A DNA stretch of 64,000 bases, from NCBI GenBank assembly GCA_029945725.1, contig JAQSDB010000002.1, forward strand, positions 496,001 through 560,000, read 5' to 3'. Both the position numbers and the translations under genes were made by a program. This DNA is from a bacterium. Lineage in GTDB: Bacteria > Pseudomonadota > Gammaproteobacteria > Pseudomonadales > Moraxellaceae. Shown here one piece after another: positions 19,269-30,900 of this stretch (position 1 is the stretch's first letter; each line of letters begins with the position of its first letter). The notes under the pieces were generated by a model. That model did no database searches, was not told where the DNA came from, and worked only from the letters and a program-made list of their open reading frames with translations.

Positions 19269-19798
19269 TGGCCCGCCTTGAGATGGATTTTGCAGCACGG
19301 GAATCGTGGCCACGTCTGGTGCTGGTGTTGCTGGCATTGGGTCTTGCCGGCAGCCTGTACGCGATCTGGTTGCGTGATGATTTGCTGACTCAGCGTGATG
19401 CCCGGCAAGACGAGATCCGTCGCCTTGAACGTTCGCTCTCGCATCACCAGTTTTTCGGGACTTCCAGCACACGGCAGAACCCGAAGGCCGTGGCAGAAAC
19501 GAGGCGGCTGGTTATGGAATTGCAGCGCCCCTGGGAAGCCATGCTGAACTCCCTGCAAAAAGCGGCCAGGCCCGACATGCTGATCGTGCGCATACAGCCG
19601 GAATCGAATGCCAACCGCCTGCTGATCAGTGGCCAGGCCGACGACAACGAGGCTTTTCTCTCTTATGTCACGCGCCTGCGTGACGATGCGGCATGGCGCT
19701 CCGTGGAGCCCGTGAGTGAGGAGCGGGGCGCGGCCGTGTTTGTGCAGGGTAGCAAGCCCGTCAGTTTTCAGCTGGTGGCTGAATGGGGTGCGCCATGA
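19268..19798 (+). CDS. PilN/GspL-like bitopic assembly protein
   Basis: A 176-residue protein with a short cytoplasmic N-terminus, one membrane helix (PRLVLVLLALGLAGSLYAIWL, about 16-36), a coiled coil (RQDEIRRLERSLSHHQF) and a small ferredoxin-like periplasmic domain, the usual PilN layout. ATG 19268 overlaps the upstream TGA (TGATG). Expected to pair with the next protein to form the inner-membrane ring. Confidence 0.7.
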   Translation: MARLEMDFAARESWPRLVLVLLALGLAGSLYAIWLRDDLLTQRDARQDEIRRLERSLSHHQFFGTSSTRQNPKAVAETRRLVMELQRPWEAMLNSLQKAARPDMLIVRIQPESNANRLLISGQADDNEAFLSYVTRLRDDAAWRSVEPVSEERGAAVFVQGSKPVSFQLVAEWGAP

Positions 19799-20406
19799 AA
19801 AGCCGAATGAACCTGACGGGTTTGCGTTTTCCTGAAGTCCGGCAGTGGCTGCACTGGCAGTTTGCCCGGATGTGGGCCTCGCTGGGCGTGCTCGAATTGT
19901 TTGCACTGGCCTTGATGGCGCTTTGGCTTGGTGTGTCTGTGCAGGTGAATCAGCCCTTGCAGGCAGAAACGGTTTTGTTGAAGGCAAAAGTACAGGCATT
20001 GCAGGCGCGACAAGCAGCCGCAGTGATGCCGGGAAGTGCCCGTAAAACCGGTGCGGATATCAGCCAGGGGTTTACCGATTTTCTTCCCGCCGATACTCGG
20101 CGCGAAAAGCAGCTTGCCAGGCTCCATCAGCTGGCGGATCAACACGGCCTGCAACTGGCACGAGTGGATTACCGCATCGAAACAGTTAACGCACTGGCAG
20201 TGCAAAGACTGTCCCTGCGTTTAAGCATTCAGGGCGGTTATGCCCTGCAGCGGCAATTCATGCACGAGTTGCTGGTGGCCTTGCCCAATCTTGCGCTGGA
20301 GCGCATCAGCCTGGAAAAAACCGCCGGCCTTCCGGACAGCATGAACACGCTGCTGGATGCCAGCCTCTACTACCGGCCCGCGGCAGAGCGGAGTGCCCGC
20401 TTATGA
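19795..20406 (+). CDS. PilO/GspM-like bitopic assembly protein
   Basis: A 203-residue protein with one membrane helix (about 30-55, MWASLGVLELFALALMALWLGV), a coiled-coil region (QAETVLLKAKVQALQARQA) and a periplasmic domain ending near DASLYYRPA. This is the PilO/GspM layout. It overlaps its upstream neighbour by ATGA and its downstream neighbour likewise, so stoichiometric co-translation is likely. Confidence 0.68.
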   Translation: MKSRMNLTGLRFPEVRQWLHWQFARMWASLGVLELFALALMALWLGVSVQVNQPLQAETVLLKAKVQALQARQAAAVMPGSARKTGADISQGFTDFLPADTRREKQLARLHQLADQHGLQLARVDYRIETVNALAVQRLSLRLSIQGGYALQRQFMHELLVALPNLALERISLEKTAGLPDSMNTLLDASLYYRPAAERSARL

Positions 20407-20903
20407 AAGCCCCTGTTTCAAAACCCTTGCTGGCCGGTTTGCTGGCGACTTCCGTGCTCACGCTGATTGCCTTGCTGAAACCGGAAACGGACATTGCAGT
20501 CGAGCCGGATCTTGCACTGGTGGCAGAGCATCGCGACAGCCGTGCAACGGCAGAAAGCGGATCGGCAACGCCGTGGCTGCGTACGCTGCCGCCGCAACAC
20601 ATTGCCAGCCTGAACCAGGGTTTTGTGCCGCCAGCGCCACCACCACCGCCTCCCCAGATCGTATTGCCACCCCCTCCGCCGCCAAAGCCGGTGGCCCCCA
20701 ATCCTTCCTTCACCTATCTCGGCCGCATGATGCGTGACGACCGTGTCTATGTCTTTCTTGGGCGTGGCGAGGATGTTGAGGTCGTCGCTGTCGGTGATTC
20801 GGTTGACAGCAGCTGGCGGCTTGAAAGTGTGAGCGATACCGGTATCGGCCTGCGTTATTTGCCGCTGAACGAAGTCCGTCAGCTGGCCATGAGTGATAAA
20901 TAA
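20403..20903 (+). CDS. GspC/PilP-like protein with proline-rich linker
   Basis: A 166-residue protein: an N-terminal membrane anchor (about 8-22), a disordered segment, a striking proline run (about 78-99, PPAPPPPPPQ...PPPPPPKP), then a small beta domain (FTYLGRMMRDDRVYVFLGRG...VAVGDSVDSSW) resembling the HR domain of GspC/PilP that contacts the secretin N0 domain. It lies directly before the secretin gene, as PilP and GspC usually do. The family match is by architecture, not by strong sequence identity. Confidence 0.65.
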   Translation: MKAPVSKPLLAGLLATSVLTLIALLKPETDIAVEPDLALVAEHRDSRATAESGSATPWLRTLPPQHIASLNQGFVPPAPPPPPPQIVLPPPPPPKPVAPNPSFTYLGRMMRDDRVYVFLGRGEDVEVVAVGDSVDSSWRLESVSDTGIGLRYLPLNEVRQLAMSDK

Positions 20904-20906
20904 AAA

Positions 20907-23237
20907 ATGAGATTTTCAATCGTGCTGTTGATCCGGACCTGTGTGTGTTTGTTGCTGACGGCGCAGCTTTCCGGCTGTGCCACTTACTGGACCGAGCGCC
21001 GGGCCGACAAGCTGATTGCCCAGGGGCAGGCGGGCGAGGGCGTGAACCTGCTTCAGGATCTTTCCCGTAAAGACCCGACTGAATATCGCCTGAAATACAT
21101 AGGGGCACGTGACAAGGCCACGCGCGATTTGATGCAGCGGGCACAGCTGGCGCGGGCACAGGGCAGAACGGACGATGCACTGGCGGTGTATCAGGAAATA
21201 CTGACGTATGACCCGCAGCATGCCGATGCCCTGCACGGGCTTGAGGTGATTACCCGTGACCAGCGAAATACCCTGCAACTGGCCGAGACGAAAGCCGCGC
21301 TCGACAAAGGCGATCAAACCACCGCCCTGCAGTTGCTGAGTGAAATTCTTGCCGAGAATCCGTATCACCCCGAGGCGAGGCAGATCCGTCAGTCTATTGA
21401 ACAGCAGCGTAACCGCGAGATGCTGGCAGAACCCGTGCTCAAGGCATCGCTTAAGAAGCCGGTGTCACTGGAGTTTCGCAATGCCAGTATTCAGGCGATC
21501 TTCGAGGTGCTTTCCCAGTCGTCCGGGATCAGTTTCATTTTCGACAAGGATGTAAAAGTCGACGCCAGGACAACGCTTTTTGCAAAAAACACTTCGATAG
21601 AAGATGCGCTGAACCTGATCCTGCGCACCAACCAACTCAACCAGAAAGTCCTGAATGATTCTACCTTGCTGATTTACCCGGCTACCGGCGACAAGGAGAA
21701 GCAGTACGAGGATCTGGTGATGCGCACGTTCTATCTGGGCAATGTCGATCCCAAGAAAATGCAGGACATGGTACGCACACTGGTCGCACCAAAATCCATG
21801 TACGTGGATGAAAACCTGAAGATGCTGGTGGTGCGCGACAGTCTCAGTGTTATTGAAACCGTCGAGCGTTTGATTGGCGCCTACGATCTGGCTGATCCTG
21901 AAGTCACGCTGGAGGTCGAGATTCTGGAGGTGAGTTCCGACAGCTCTCTTAATCTGGGTGTCCAGTATCCGGATCAGGTAAAGGTCGGTGTGTTTGGTGC
22001 AGCCAACAAGTCGGGGCAGTTAACGGTTAATGAGCTGCAGAACATCAACAGCAAGAGCTTCCAGCTTTTCTTCCCCGATCCCCTGGCGGTGCTGAACCTC
22101 AAGCAAACCAGCGGCAAGGCCAGAACACTGGCCAATCCGCGAATCCGGGTCAGCAACCATGAAAAAGCCAAGGTGCTGGTCGGCGACAAGGTGCCGGTGA
22201 TCACGACCACCACGAACCAGACATCGAGTGCTTCATCAGAGTCGGTGAGCTATCTGGATGTCGGCCTGAAGCTTGAGGTGCAGCCTGAAATCCATGTGAA
22301 CAACGATGTGTCCATCAACATCAATCTGGAAGTCAGCAATATCGTCAAGGAAGTCAAATCGACGACAGGGCTGCTGACTTACCAGATAGGCACGCGTAAT
22401 GCGTCGACCACGCTTCGCCTGCGTGACGGCGAAACGCAGGTACTGGCCGGCCTGATCAAGGATGAGCAGCACGACAGTGCCTCGCACTTTCCCGGTCTTG
22501 GAAAAATCCCGTTTTTGGGCCGGTTGTTTTCCAACGAAACCAATACCAAGACAAAATCGGAAATCGTGTTGCTGATTACGCCGCATGTGGTGCGGTCACT
22601 GGCAACGCCAGCGGCCCATATACTTGAGTTTTCATCAGGCACCGGGTCCGAGGCATCGACGCATCCCTTGCGCCTGACACCCGCTGCCCGTTACAGCAAC
22701 GCAGATCAAAAGCTGCTGAACGGCGCCGTGTCATCCAGAACCGTCCGCAAATCCGCAACGGCAAGCCTGCCAACTGCCGTGCCGGTTTCTCCTGTCCTGC
22801 CCGCATCAGTGGATGAGGTGCCGGATGCGATGCAGCGCATTGATCCTGCCATCGCGAACATCAAGCTCGACATGGTGGCACCGGCCCAGATTCCGGTGAA
22901 CAAGGAGTTCACGCTGGCGCTCATGCTCAATAGTCCTGGCTTTGACGGGCTGGAATTTGATATTGCCTTTGATCAACCGGGTATTGAGCTGGTCCGGTCA
23001 ACACCGGTCGCCGCAACAGAATCCTTTGAGGCAAAGCAGAGCGAACAGGTTGTTCACGTCACCGTGGGGAAAATGCCGGCCAGCAGCAGTCCGCTGGTCA
23101 TGCTGACACTCAAGGCTTCTCAAATTACGGGGGCGCCGGTAACCATCGTCATGCACAGCGCGCAGGCACACAAAGGTGAGGATGTGTCACTGCTGGTTTC
23201 CACAGCCATGCCGCGTCAGCTCCAGATCACGCCATGA
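20907..23237 (+). CDS. gspD: Secretin lipoprotein with TPR region and C-terminal cohesin-like domain
   Basis: A 776-residue outer-membrane protein: lipobox LSGC (Cys24), TPR-like helices (about 30-165; QGRTDDALAVYQEILTYDPQHADAL), an STN/N0-type domain (about 190-255), N1 domain, then the secretin core with VGDKVPVITTTTNQT and LRDGETQVLAGLIKDEQ (about 430-560). After the core comes a Pro/Ser-rich linker and a beta domain (about 650-770; VNKEFTLALMLNSPGFDGLEFDIAFDQ) like cohesin/carbohydrate-binding folds. It forms the outer membrane pore. The C-terminal extension is unusual against standard GspD and would be surface- or periplasm-facing. Confidence 0.9.
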   Translation: MRFSIVLLIRTCVCLLLTAQLSGCATYWTERRADKLIAQGQAGEGVNLLQDLSRKDPTEYRLKYIGARDKATRDLMQRAQLARAQGRTDDALAVYQEILTYDPQHADALHGLEVITRDQRNTLQLAETKAALDKGDQTTALQLLSEILAENPYHPEARQIRQSIEQQRNREMLAEPVLKASLKKPVSLEFRNASIQAIFEVLSQSSGISFIFDKDVKVDARTTLFAKNTSIEDALNLILRTNQLNQKVLNDSTLLIYPATGDKEKQYEDLVMRTFYLGNVDPKKMQDMVRTLVAPKSMYVDENLKMLVVRDSLSVIETVERLIGAYDLADPEVTLEVEILEVSSDSSLNLGVQYPDQVKVGVFGAANKSGQLTVNELQNINSKSFQLFFPDPLAVLNLKQTSGKARTLANPRIRVSNHEKAKVLVGDKVPVITTTTNQTSSASSESVSYLDVGLKLEVQPEIHVNNDVSININLEVSNIVKEVKSTTGLLTYQIGTRNASTTLRLRDGETQVLAGLIKDEQHDSASHFPGLGKIPFLGRLFSNETNTKTKSEIVLLITPHVVRSLATPAAHILEFSSGTGSEASTHPLRLTPAARYSNADQKLLNGAVSSRTVRKSATASLPTAVPVSPVLPASVDEVPDAMQRIDPAIANIKLDMVAPAQIPVNKEFTLALMLNSPGFDGLEFDIAFDQPGIELVRSTPVAATESFEAKQSEQVVHVTVGKMPASSSPLVMLTLKASQITGAPVTIVMHSAQAHKGEDVSLLVSTAMPRQLQITP

Positions 23238-23707
23238 AAGCGTTACGGGGCTTTACGCTGATTGAGCTCATGGTGACTGTGGCACTGGTCGCCATTCTGG
23301 CATCAGTGGTGGCTCCGCTGGCACAGGTCAGCATGCAGCGCAGCAAGGAGCAGGACCTGAAGCTGGCTTTGCGCGAGATTCGCATTGGTATTGACGCCTA
23401 CAAGCAGGCCGTTGATAGCGGCCGGATATATCGTTCAGCGGATACGACAGGTTATCCGCCTTCGCTGGCGGCGCTGGTGGAGGGCATGCCGGACCTGAAA
23501 GACCCGAAAGGCCGCAAGATTTATTTTTTACGCCGTCTTCCCCGCGATCCCTTAAACAGTGATGAAAACCTGAAGGCAGATGCCACCTGGGGCAAGCGTT
23601 CCTATCGCAGTGATGCCGATGATCCCCGTGAAGGTGATGACGTGTATGACGTGTATTCCCTGAGTGAAAAAACCGGGCTCAACGGCCGCCCTTACCGGGA
23701 GTGGTGA
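23234..23707 (+). CDS. Type II secretion pseudopilin-like protein
   Basis: A 157-residue protein with prepilin site RGFTLIELMVTVALVAILASV (cleavage after Gly6) and a body with YPPSLAALVEGMP and a YDVYSLSEKTG segment, like GspG-type pseudopilins. It overlaps the secretin stop by ATGA. Its downstream neighbour is another pseudopilin, so these are minor or alternative pseudopilins of the same machine. Confidence 0.85.
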   Translation: MKALRGFTLIELMVTVALVAILASVVAPLAQVSMQRSKEQDLKLALREIRIGIDAYKQAVDSGRIYRSADTTGYPPSLAALVEGMPDLKDPKGRKIYFLRRLPRDPLNSDENLKADATWGKRSYRSDADDPREGDDVYDVYSLSEKTGLNGRPYREW

Positions 23708-23708
23708 C

Positions 23709-24086
23709 ATGCGTATAAACAACAAACGCGGATTCACCATGATCGAGCTGCTTGTCGTGCTGGCTGTTGTCGCCATGCTGCTCAGTCTGGTGGCGCCGCG
23801 TTATATGCGTCAGGCCGACAAGGCCAGGGAAGCCGTGCTCAAGGAAAATCTCTCGGGTTTGCGTGTGGCGCTTGACCAGTATTACGGCGACAAGGGCCAG
23901 TATCCCGAACAGCTGGATCAACTCGTGCAAGCGCATTATCTGCGCAAGCTGCCTCTGGACCCGATAACAGGGCAGAGCAGCTGGCAGCCCGTCATGATGG
24001 ATCAGGAGGGCCACAAGGCCGTTTACGATGTGAAAAGCAATGCGCCCGGTAACGGCATGGATGGCACGGCTTACAACACATGGTGA
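23709..24086 (+). CDS. Type II secretion pseudopilin-like protein
   Basis: A 125-residue protein with prepilin site KRGFTMIELLVVLAVVAMLLSL (cleavage after Gly7, Glu at +5) and a GspG-like body (LDQYYGDKGQYPEQLDQLVQ, LRKLPLDPITGQSSW). Start at ATG 23709, one base after the previous TGA; the longer frame upstream overlaps that gene without a ribosome site. Length is typical of short GspG homologues. Confidence 0.85.
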   Translation: MRINNKRGFTMIELLVVLAVVAMLLSLVAPRYMRQADKAREAVLKENLSGLRVALDQYYGDKGQYPEQLDQLVQAHYLRKLPLDPITGQSSWQPVMMDQEGHKAVYDVKSNAPGNGMDGTAYNTW

Positions 24087-24547
24087 CGCCCTTGAAGCAG
24101 CAGCGTGGTGTTGTCTACCTCTGGATGCTCTTCCTGGTGTTTTTGCTGAGCCTCGGGCTGGGAAAAACGCTGGAGGTGTATTCCACGTCCGTTCAGCGTG
24201 AAAAAGAAGCCGAGCTGCTTTATGTCGGCACTCTTTACCGCAACGCCATCAAGCAGTTTTACCTGAGCTCTCCCGGCAGCGTAAAAAAATATCCGGCCTC
24301 CCTTTCTGATCTTCTCAAGGATCCGCGCAGTCTCACCACGCGCCGCTACCTTCGCCAGCTTTATCCAGACCCGCTTACCGGCACCGCGTTTGTAGAGGTC
24401 ATGGCACCGCAGGGAGGGATATGGGGCGTGCGCAGCACGCTGGATAAGAAGCCGTTGAAAGAGGCGGGCTTTGACGACATCTACTTTGCGTTCACCCACG
24501 CCGATTCGTATCAAAAGTGGCAGTTCGTTTATGCGGGCGGGATGTAG
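24080..24547 (+). CDS. Pseudopilin-related minor protein, last gene of the secretion operon
   Basis: A 155-residue protein with an N-terminal hydrophobic helix (VVYLWMLFLVFLLSLGLGKTLEVYSTSVQREKEAELLYVG). The charge pattern recalls a prepilin, but the canonical G-[F]-T-L-x-E cleavage site is replaced (QQRGVVYLWMLF), so it may be a non-cleaved or divergent minor pseudopilin (GspK/J position). The body has YPASLSDLLKDPR and YPDPLTG, as in the neighbouring pseudopilins. ATG 24080 overlaps the previous stop by 7 bp. Confidence 0.75.
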   Translation: MVTPLKQQRGVVYLWMLFLVFLLSLGLGKTLEVYSTSVQREKEAELLYVGTLYRNAIKQFYLSSPGSVKKYPASLSDLLKDPRSLTTRRYLRQLYPDPLTGTAFVEVMAPQGGIWGVRSTLDKKPLKEAGFDDIYFAFTHADSYQKWQFVYAGGM

Positions 24548-24984
24548 GCCCAAAAAAAGAGATTGAGGTTTTACGCCCATAAACGGGTCTGATTCAGCAG
24601 CCTTTTAGACTTTCCTCATCAATCCGCATTAAGAAGGTAGTCGGTCAGTTCGTGACCAGCAGCTTGGCTATGTCCATATCCCTGTCGATAAAGTCATCAG
24701 CATATTTCTTTATTGCGGGTGGCCATTCGGCTCATCAAGCAGTCTGCCCTACCGTATTAATACGGATAGTTGATCTATTTTGGTCTTGCTAGACTCGCCG
24801 GGATGTAAAGGTGGGCTATTTGTTCCTCTTGGTTATAAGGCCGTTGCGGCTCTTTAACACCGGGATGCCCATATAGGGAGGTTGGTTTTGCAGGGATGTT
24901 CAACGGCTGCCTGGTTTTGGTGTCGTGTTGGCCCTGTCCCCCAGTCTCTGCATGATAAAAACAGACCAAGACAGGATGCAGTTG
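24548..24984. other. Intergenic region between secretion operon and giant-protein gene
   Basis: About 430 bases without a convincing gene on either strand. The run CCCAAAAAAAGAG directly after the operon is not preceded by a clear hairpin. The region is AT-richer than the operon and probably contains the promoter of the giant-protein gene, but I could not pick a consensus promoter. Confidence 0.5.
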
Positions 24985-27900
24985 ATGGCGCTTTGGGGAC
25001 AACATGCTCGCGTACGCTGGGCCATTGTGGGGTTGCTGGCTTTTTCAGGGGTATCCGCAGCCCTTTCACTGAATCCTGATGTACAGCGTGGGCTTGTTTG
25101 GCTAGAAGCCAAGGTTACCGCTACTGGCGCTATGGCTGGGGAAGATGCCTCCATCGCCACACCTCTCCAGAACCGTGATGAAGCCCTTCGTACACTCCAA
25201 CTGCTTTCCTCTGGCAATGCTGCTTTGGTGGGAGTTATAGGCACTGAAGACACGTCCTCCACTGAGTATCTGGCGCGTCAGGCATTGAGTCTTGGTGGGG
25301 CAGGCACGGATGTGAGCGTTCAGTTGTCGGCCTTGGTGGCACGTCAAAACAGTGATGGTGGTATTGGCAGCAAGAGCAGTGCTCTGGATTCGGCATGGGC
25401 CCTGGCTGCGTTGTCACAGCAACCCGCTCAGTACAGTAATGCCATCGCGGGACTCGAAACTTATCTGTTCGGCCAACAATGGCAGGATGGCGGTCTTGCC
25501 GGGTTGAGTGATGCGTCTCGTATTGAAGCCAGTAGTCTGATGCTCTTGGCTCAGCAGGCATTACCAGCCAGTCTGGATGTCCGGAACTCAATGAACAAGC
25601 TGTCTGCCTGGTTGTCGCAGCTACAACGCGCCGATGGTTCCTGGGGGGGGGATCTTTATCTAACGGCATATGCTTTGGCGGCGTTAACACCGGTTTCAGC
25701 CGACAGTGCCCAGCAGCAGAGTGCCGCCAGCTTTTTGAAAGGGCAGCAGGGTGTGAATGGGGACTGGAACAATGATCCCTTTATTACCGCCGTGATCCTG
25801 AGGGCGCTTTCACAAACCTCTGTTGATGGCACGGGGTCCACGACTTCCGTGACAGGCCAGATTCTTTCTTCCTCTGGCAATCTCCCGCTTTCTGGCGTTT
25901 CCATTGCAGTGGATGGCACCGCCACTGCGATCATGACTGATGCTCAGGGAAAATTTGTTCTGACCGGGCTTGCCAGCAGCAACCACAATTTCTCCTTCTT
26001 GCTGGCGGGTTATCAGCCTCGCATCATCAGCGCTACTGTGCCTGCACTAGGTTCACTTGATCTTGGCGTGATGCTGCTGTCTCCGATGGCAGGATCCAAT
26101 ATCCTAAGCGGCTATATCTACGATGTAGATTCCCAGCAACCTCTTGCCGGAGCCACGGTAACTGTAGCCTCCGTTCCTGCCATCACTGTACAAACTGATG
26201 CCGCAGGCCATTATCAAATCAGTAATATCGCTGCCGGTACCTTTTCGCTGATGGCCACTGCAGGTGGTTATACGGTACAAAACTATGCCGTTACCGTTGC
26301 CAGTGGCAGCAATTTGCTGCATTTCAAGCTGCGCAAGCAGAGCAATCCGACCCCTTTACCTACCGGCCCCGCTACCTTGAGTGGACAGGTAGTAACGCTT
26401 GGTTCCGGCCAGGCAATCTCCGATGTACAGATTCTGGTAAACCAGCAGGTGATTGCCAGTAGCAATGCCAGCGGCAATTTTTCGCTCAGCTTTTCGGCAG
26501 GCACTTATCAAATTGATTATCAGAAGGCGGGTTTTCTTACGCTTACGCAACAAGTCAGCGTGACCGAAGGCTCCGTCGTGTCCATCGGACAAGTAGCTCT
26601 GACTCCGCAGCGTACAACGACACGTCTGTCGGGCATCGTGCGCGATGCTCAAACCCAGCAAGTTTTGCCGGATGCCGCAGTGCAAATCATTGATGGCGTC
26701 ATGTCTCGCGCAGACCAAAACGGTCATTACGTACTCGATAACCTGAGCGGTACACAATTCGATGTGCGTGTCAGTGCCACCGGGTACAACAGTGAAACCA
26801 CCCGCTTGGGTGTCAGCTTTCCAGGTGAGGTGACTTACGATTTTGCTTTGGCCGCACAGGCCAGCCAGGGTGTGCAGATTGCTCCTCTGGGTGTGGCGCC
26901 TGCCACTGCAGGCTTGCATGCCGATGTACTTGCTACCACCAGTTACCAGAATACGGGCACCGAAGACGCCATGCTGGTTTCGACGCTGCAACTGCTGGAT
27001 GCCAACGGGCAGGTGGTCTCGGCAGCAGTGGCCTATGCCAACGCAACGGACAGTATTCCCCTTGGTACGTTTACGCTGGCTGTCAATGAGAGCAAACCGG
27101 TGTTTTTCCGCTGGAATAGTGGTCAGTTCCCGCCCGGTCGTTATCAATTGGTCGCCCGTGCCAGTGCGGCAGGTACGATTTCGCGCAGCAATATTTTAGG
27201 TACTGTACTGGCTGAGCGATCTGGAAGCCTCACACTCACGGCCAAAGAGCATTTTGCGGGATCTATTACCGCTACACCGCCCGTGCAACAAGCTGGCAAT
27301 GTACAGCCGGTACATCTTACGGCTGTGGTTCAGAACGACGGCAATGTAGCCTCGTCCTCTCGTCAATTTTCAGCACGCCTTGATGATGAGAAAACAGGAG
27401 CACCAGTCACCACGCTAACAGCTACAGTCTCGGCTCTTCCCGTAGGTCAGCTGGCGAGTGTGAATTTCGGGAGCTGGTCACCAGCGGCACCGGGTAGTTA
27501 TCACGTGACATTGCTGAACGAAGCAAATGAAACGATTGGCAGTCCGTCACGTGTTTATATAGGCGATGCCGCCAAAGGTTTTTTCACGGTCAATAAAGTC
27601 GTGGTGCCGACAGGCAACCAGATCGTGAAGGGTTACGTGGCACTTTCCGGTGTCGACCCGGTTACGGGTGAGATCACGGACCCGATGGCGCCGTTGATCA
27701 AGGCCGCAATCCAGAAGGCCGTGTCTTATAACGACACAAACGCTTCTGCATGGGTGAGCTACAACGGGTGTGCGGGTTGTCACATTGCATCACAGGCCAT
27801 CGTGGGCGGTGAAACCAATAATGGCCTCGCCAATTACGATGCACAGAAAAGAAGTCAGGTCATCGGCAAGGTGGTTTCTACCTTGCATCCAGAGGATGGC

Positions 27901-30900
27901 TATTTCGATGACAATGACCCGTATTTCAAATCGCAAAGTACCCTTAGCTTTTGGGGGCTGATGAATGTTCAGAATAATGCGTCATTGGCGGGAACCTATG
28001 CTTCGGCAGCAAAGTATCTACTTTCCTTTCAGGAGCAGAGCGGTGAGTGGGGGTCAGATGATCCCAATACCGGGCAATGGTGGGCCAACTCACTTGCTGC
28101 AACGGCGCTAAATGTTGATTCTCTTGTTCGATACACAGACTTTATTAACAAGAATCAGCCGGCCTCTTTTTATTGGACGTTTCCATTTACTCAATACGGC
28201 CAGTCTTTTACGTGTCCGTGCAGCCTGACTCTGGACGCTGATAAAAATCTGTATGTCACGCATGTGAATGAAGGAATCCTCGAGAGAGTGAGTCCTGATG
28301 GTACTCGGCAGACATTGTTGTCGGGCTATCCGGACATGCGCAATGTATTGGTGCGAGCCAATGGGGATATTTACGTTGGCATGGCCAATGGTCTTGTTAA
28401 GCGATCCGCAAACGGATCGGTAAAGGTCATTGGCAATGTTCGTGTCATAGATGTTGTTGAGGCTCCCAATGGCAATATTTTTGCAGCATCGTATAACAGC
28501 GGCACCATTTACACCGTTGTTAACGATCAGCTCGTTTATTATGTTAATGCCCCGAATAACCATCATATTGCGGTTGGCCATGACGGGAACTTGTATTACA
28601 CGACCTGGGGCGACGGCATTATTGTCAAAGTAAGCCAGAACAAGGCTCTGTCCGTTGCCGGACGCTATCCCCGTGGCGCTTATCCCTATCAGCTTTTGCA
28701 GTATCCGGATGGTAGATGGGCGGTTTCGGGTATGGCTGGCATTTATCTCATGAGTGAGGATTTTTCATACACCATTCAGAGAGTGACGGCGCAAGAGTCA
28801 TATGGAATGGCGATGGTTGATGGCGTACTGGTTTACGCCCCCAGCGAACCAGGTAGTCTGATGCAATACTCGCAGGGTGGTATGCCTGCGATGTTTGGAA
28901 TGCCTGCTTCTATTGCCCCCTCACTTGCCAAGGCAAAAACCTGGTTATTGCAGAACTCTGAACCAACCAGTCTGGGAACACAGCGCAAGACCATGGCGTT
29001 GATCGGCTTGGCATCACTGGAAAATTATTTTGCAGGGGCGGCAGACCCAGCGATCAAGACAAGAATGCAGGAACTGGATGCTGCATTGCGATCCCTTCAG
29101 AATACTGACGGTGGGTGGGGGATTTATCCTGGCTGGGGGAGTGATCCGTTAGTAACGGCGCAAGTGGGTTATGCGCTCGACAAGCTCAATCCGTCACCCG
29201 ATGATCCTGCCGTCCAAAAAGCGATTCAGTGGATATTGTCTCAGCAAGCGGCAGACGGTTCCTGGCATTCCGCTCAGATGATGACCAATGTCGCAGCGAC
29301 CACATGGGTAGCGATCTGGTTGCCGATTGCGCTCAATCGCGTGGGCGGCATTGATACTGATCTGCATTTGAGTTTCCCGTCGGGTATTCATCTGGCGAAT
29401 CCTTCGGTGGCGCCCGCAGATTCATTTGCAAATACCGATGGCAGCACTAACTACCATTGGAATTTCCTCGGGGTTACCGCGAACGGACGCAATATCAATT
29501 TTGATCTGACCCTCGATAACCTGTTGCCCAATGAGCAGCGCCCTGTGGCGGCTGAGGCGCATTTGGCGTTTAACAACTCATTCACAAATAGCCGGGTAAC
29601 TGCGCCGTTGGCTATTCCTGTTGTCAGCGCCAGTAATGGTCTTAATCTCAGCCTGAACACGGATCAAAACAGCTACGGCGCAAATACGCCGGTTGTTATT
29701 GCGGCTGGCGTTGGCAATACCGGTGCGGTTTTGCAGGATGGCAGTGTGCATCTGTGGGTATATGCACAAGACGGTACACAGGTTGCTGATCTTGGTATTC
29801 AGAGCTTTACGGGGCTTGCATCATCTACTCAGCAGGCATTGAGCGGCGCGTGGAATACGGCAACCTTGCTGCCCAATGCCTACTACGTGCAGGCGACGCT
29901 GTATGACAGCAACGGCCAGCAGGTGGGCACCGCACGCAAGGATCTGGTGATTGTCTCCTCCAGTGCCACCGGCCATCTATTGAGCGGCCAGGTGACGACG
30001 GACAAAGGCAGTTACGGTGCGCTCGACAGGGTGCATGTCACAGACCGCATCGCCAATCTCACTACCAATACTCTCGTCGGCAATCTTCAGTTGCAGACCA
30101 CAATTACATCGCCTGCCAATCTGGTCGTGTGGAGTCACCAGGACTCCGTGAGTCAATTGGTGGCGGGTGGGCTCAAGGACTTTGCGTTTGATGTGCCGGT
30201 GGCAAATGCGCCAGCGGGTGTTTACACGGTAAGTCTGCAGGTGACTGATAGCAGTGGTGCGGTACAGGCGCAGTCGAGCACGAATTACGCGGTGTTCTCA
30301 TCAGCCGCTAATGGTGCTGGCCTCGGTGGTACCTTGGCGCTTGCGCGCAGGACGCTGGTTCCGGGTGAGACGCAGACCATCAGCATGACGCTCAATAATC
30401 AGGGTAATGCTCTGATCAATGCGTTGCCGGTTACGGTCAGCATAGTGGATCCGGTTAACAATCTGGTGGTGGCGCAGTGGCAAGATACGGTTCCTTCGTT
30501 GGCGGTGGCCGGTACGGCTAATCTCTCGCATACCTGGGTGACGCAAGGCGATTATGGTCGCAATCTGGTTGCCGTGCTGACGACCGGAATTACTGGTACC
30601 CGTGCGTTGGCCCAGAGTGTGTTCTCGTTAGCAAAGCCATCATTGACACTGACCTATGCCTCCAACAAGCCTCTCTACGATGTGAACGAGTCTGCCTTGT
30701 TAACGGCTGCTGTGGTGAGTGGCGTAAATCTGCCGCTCACTGATCTGAGCGTGGTGCAGCAAATCAAGCGGCCCGATGGCACAGTATTGTGGCAGTCCAC
30801 GCAGACGGGGCAGCTACTAGCGGCATTGGGTTCTCTGACACGGCAAGACCCGGTTGCACTTGGTCGCAGCGCAGCGGGTAATTACACCGGGACCTTGTCC

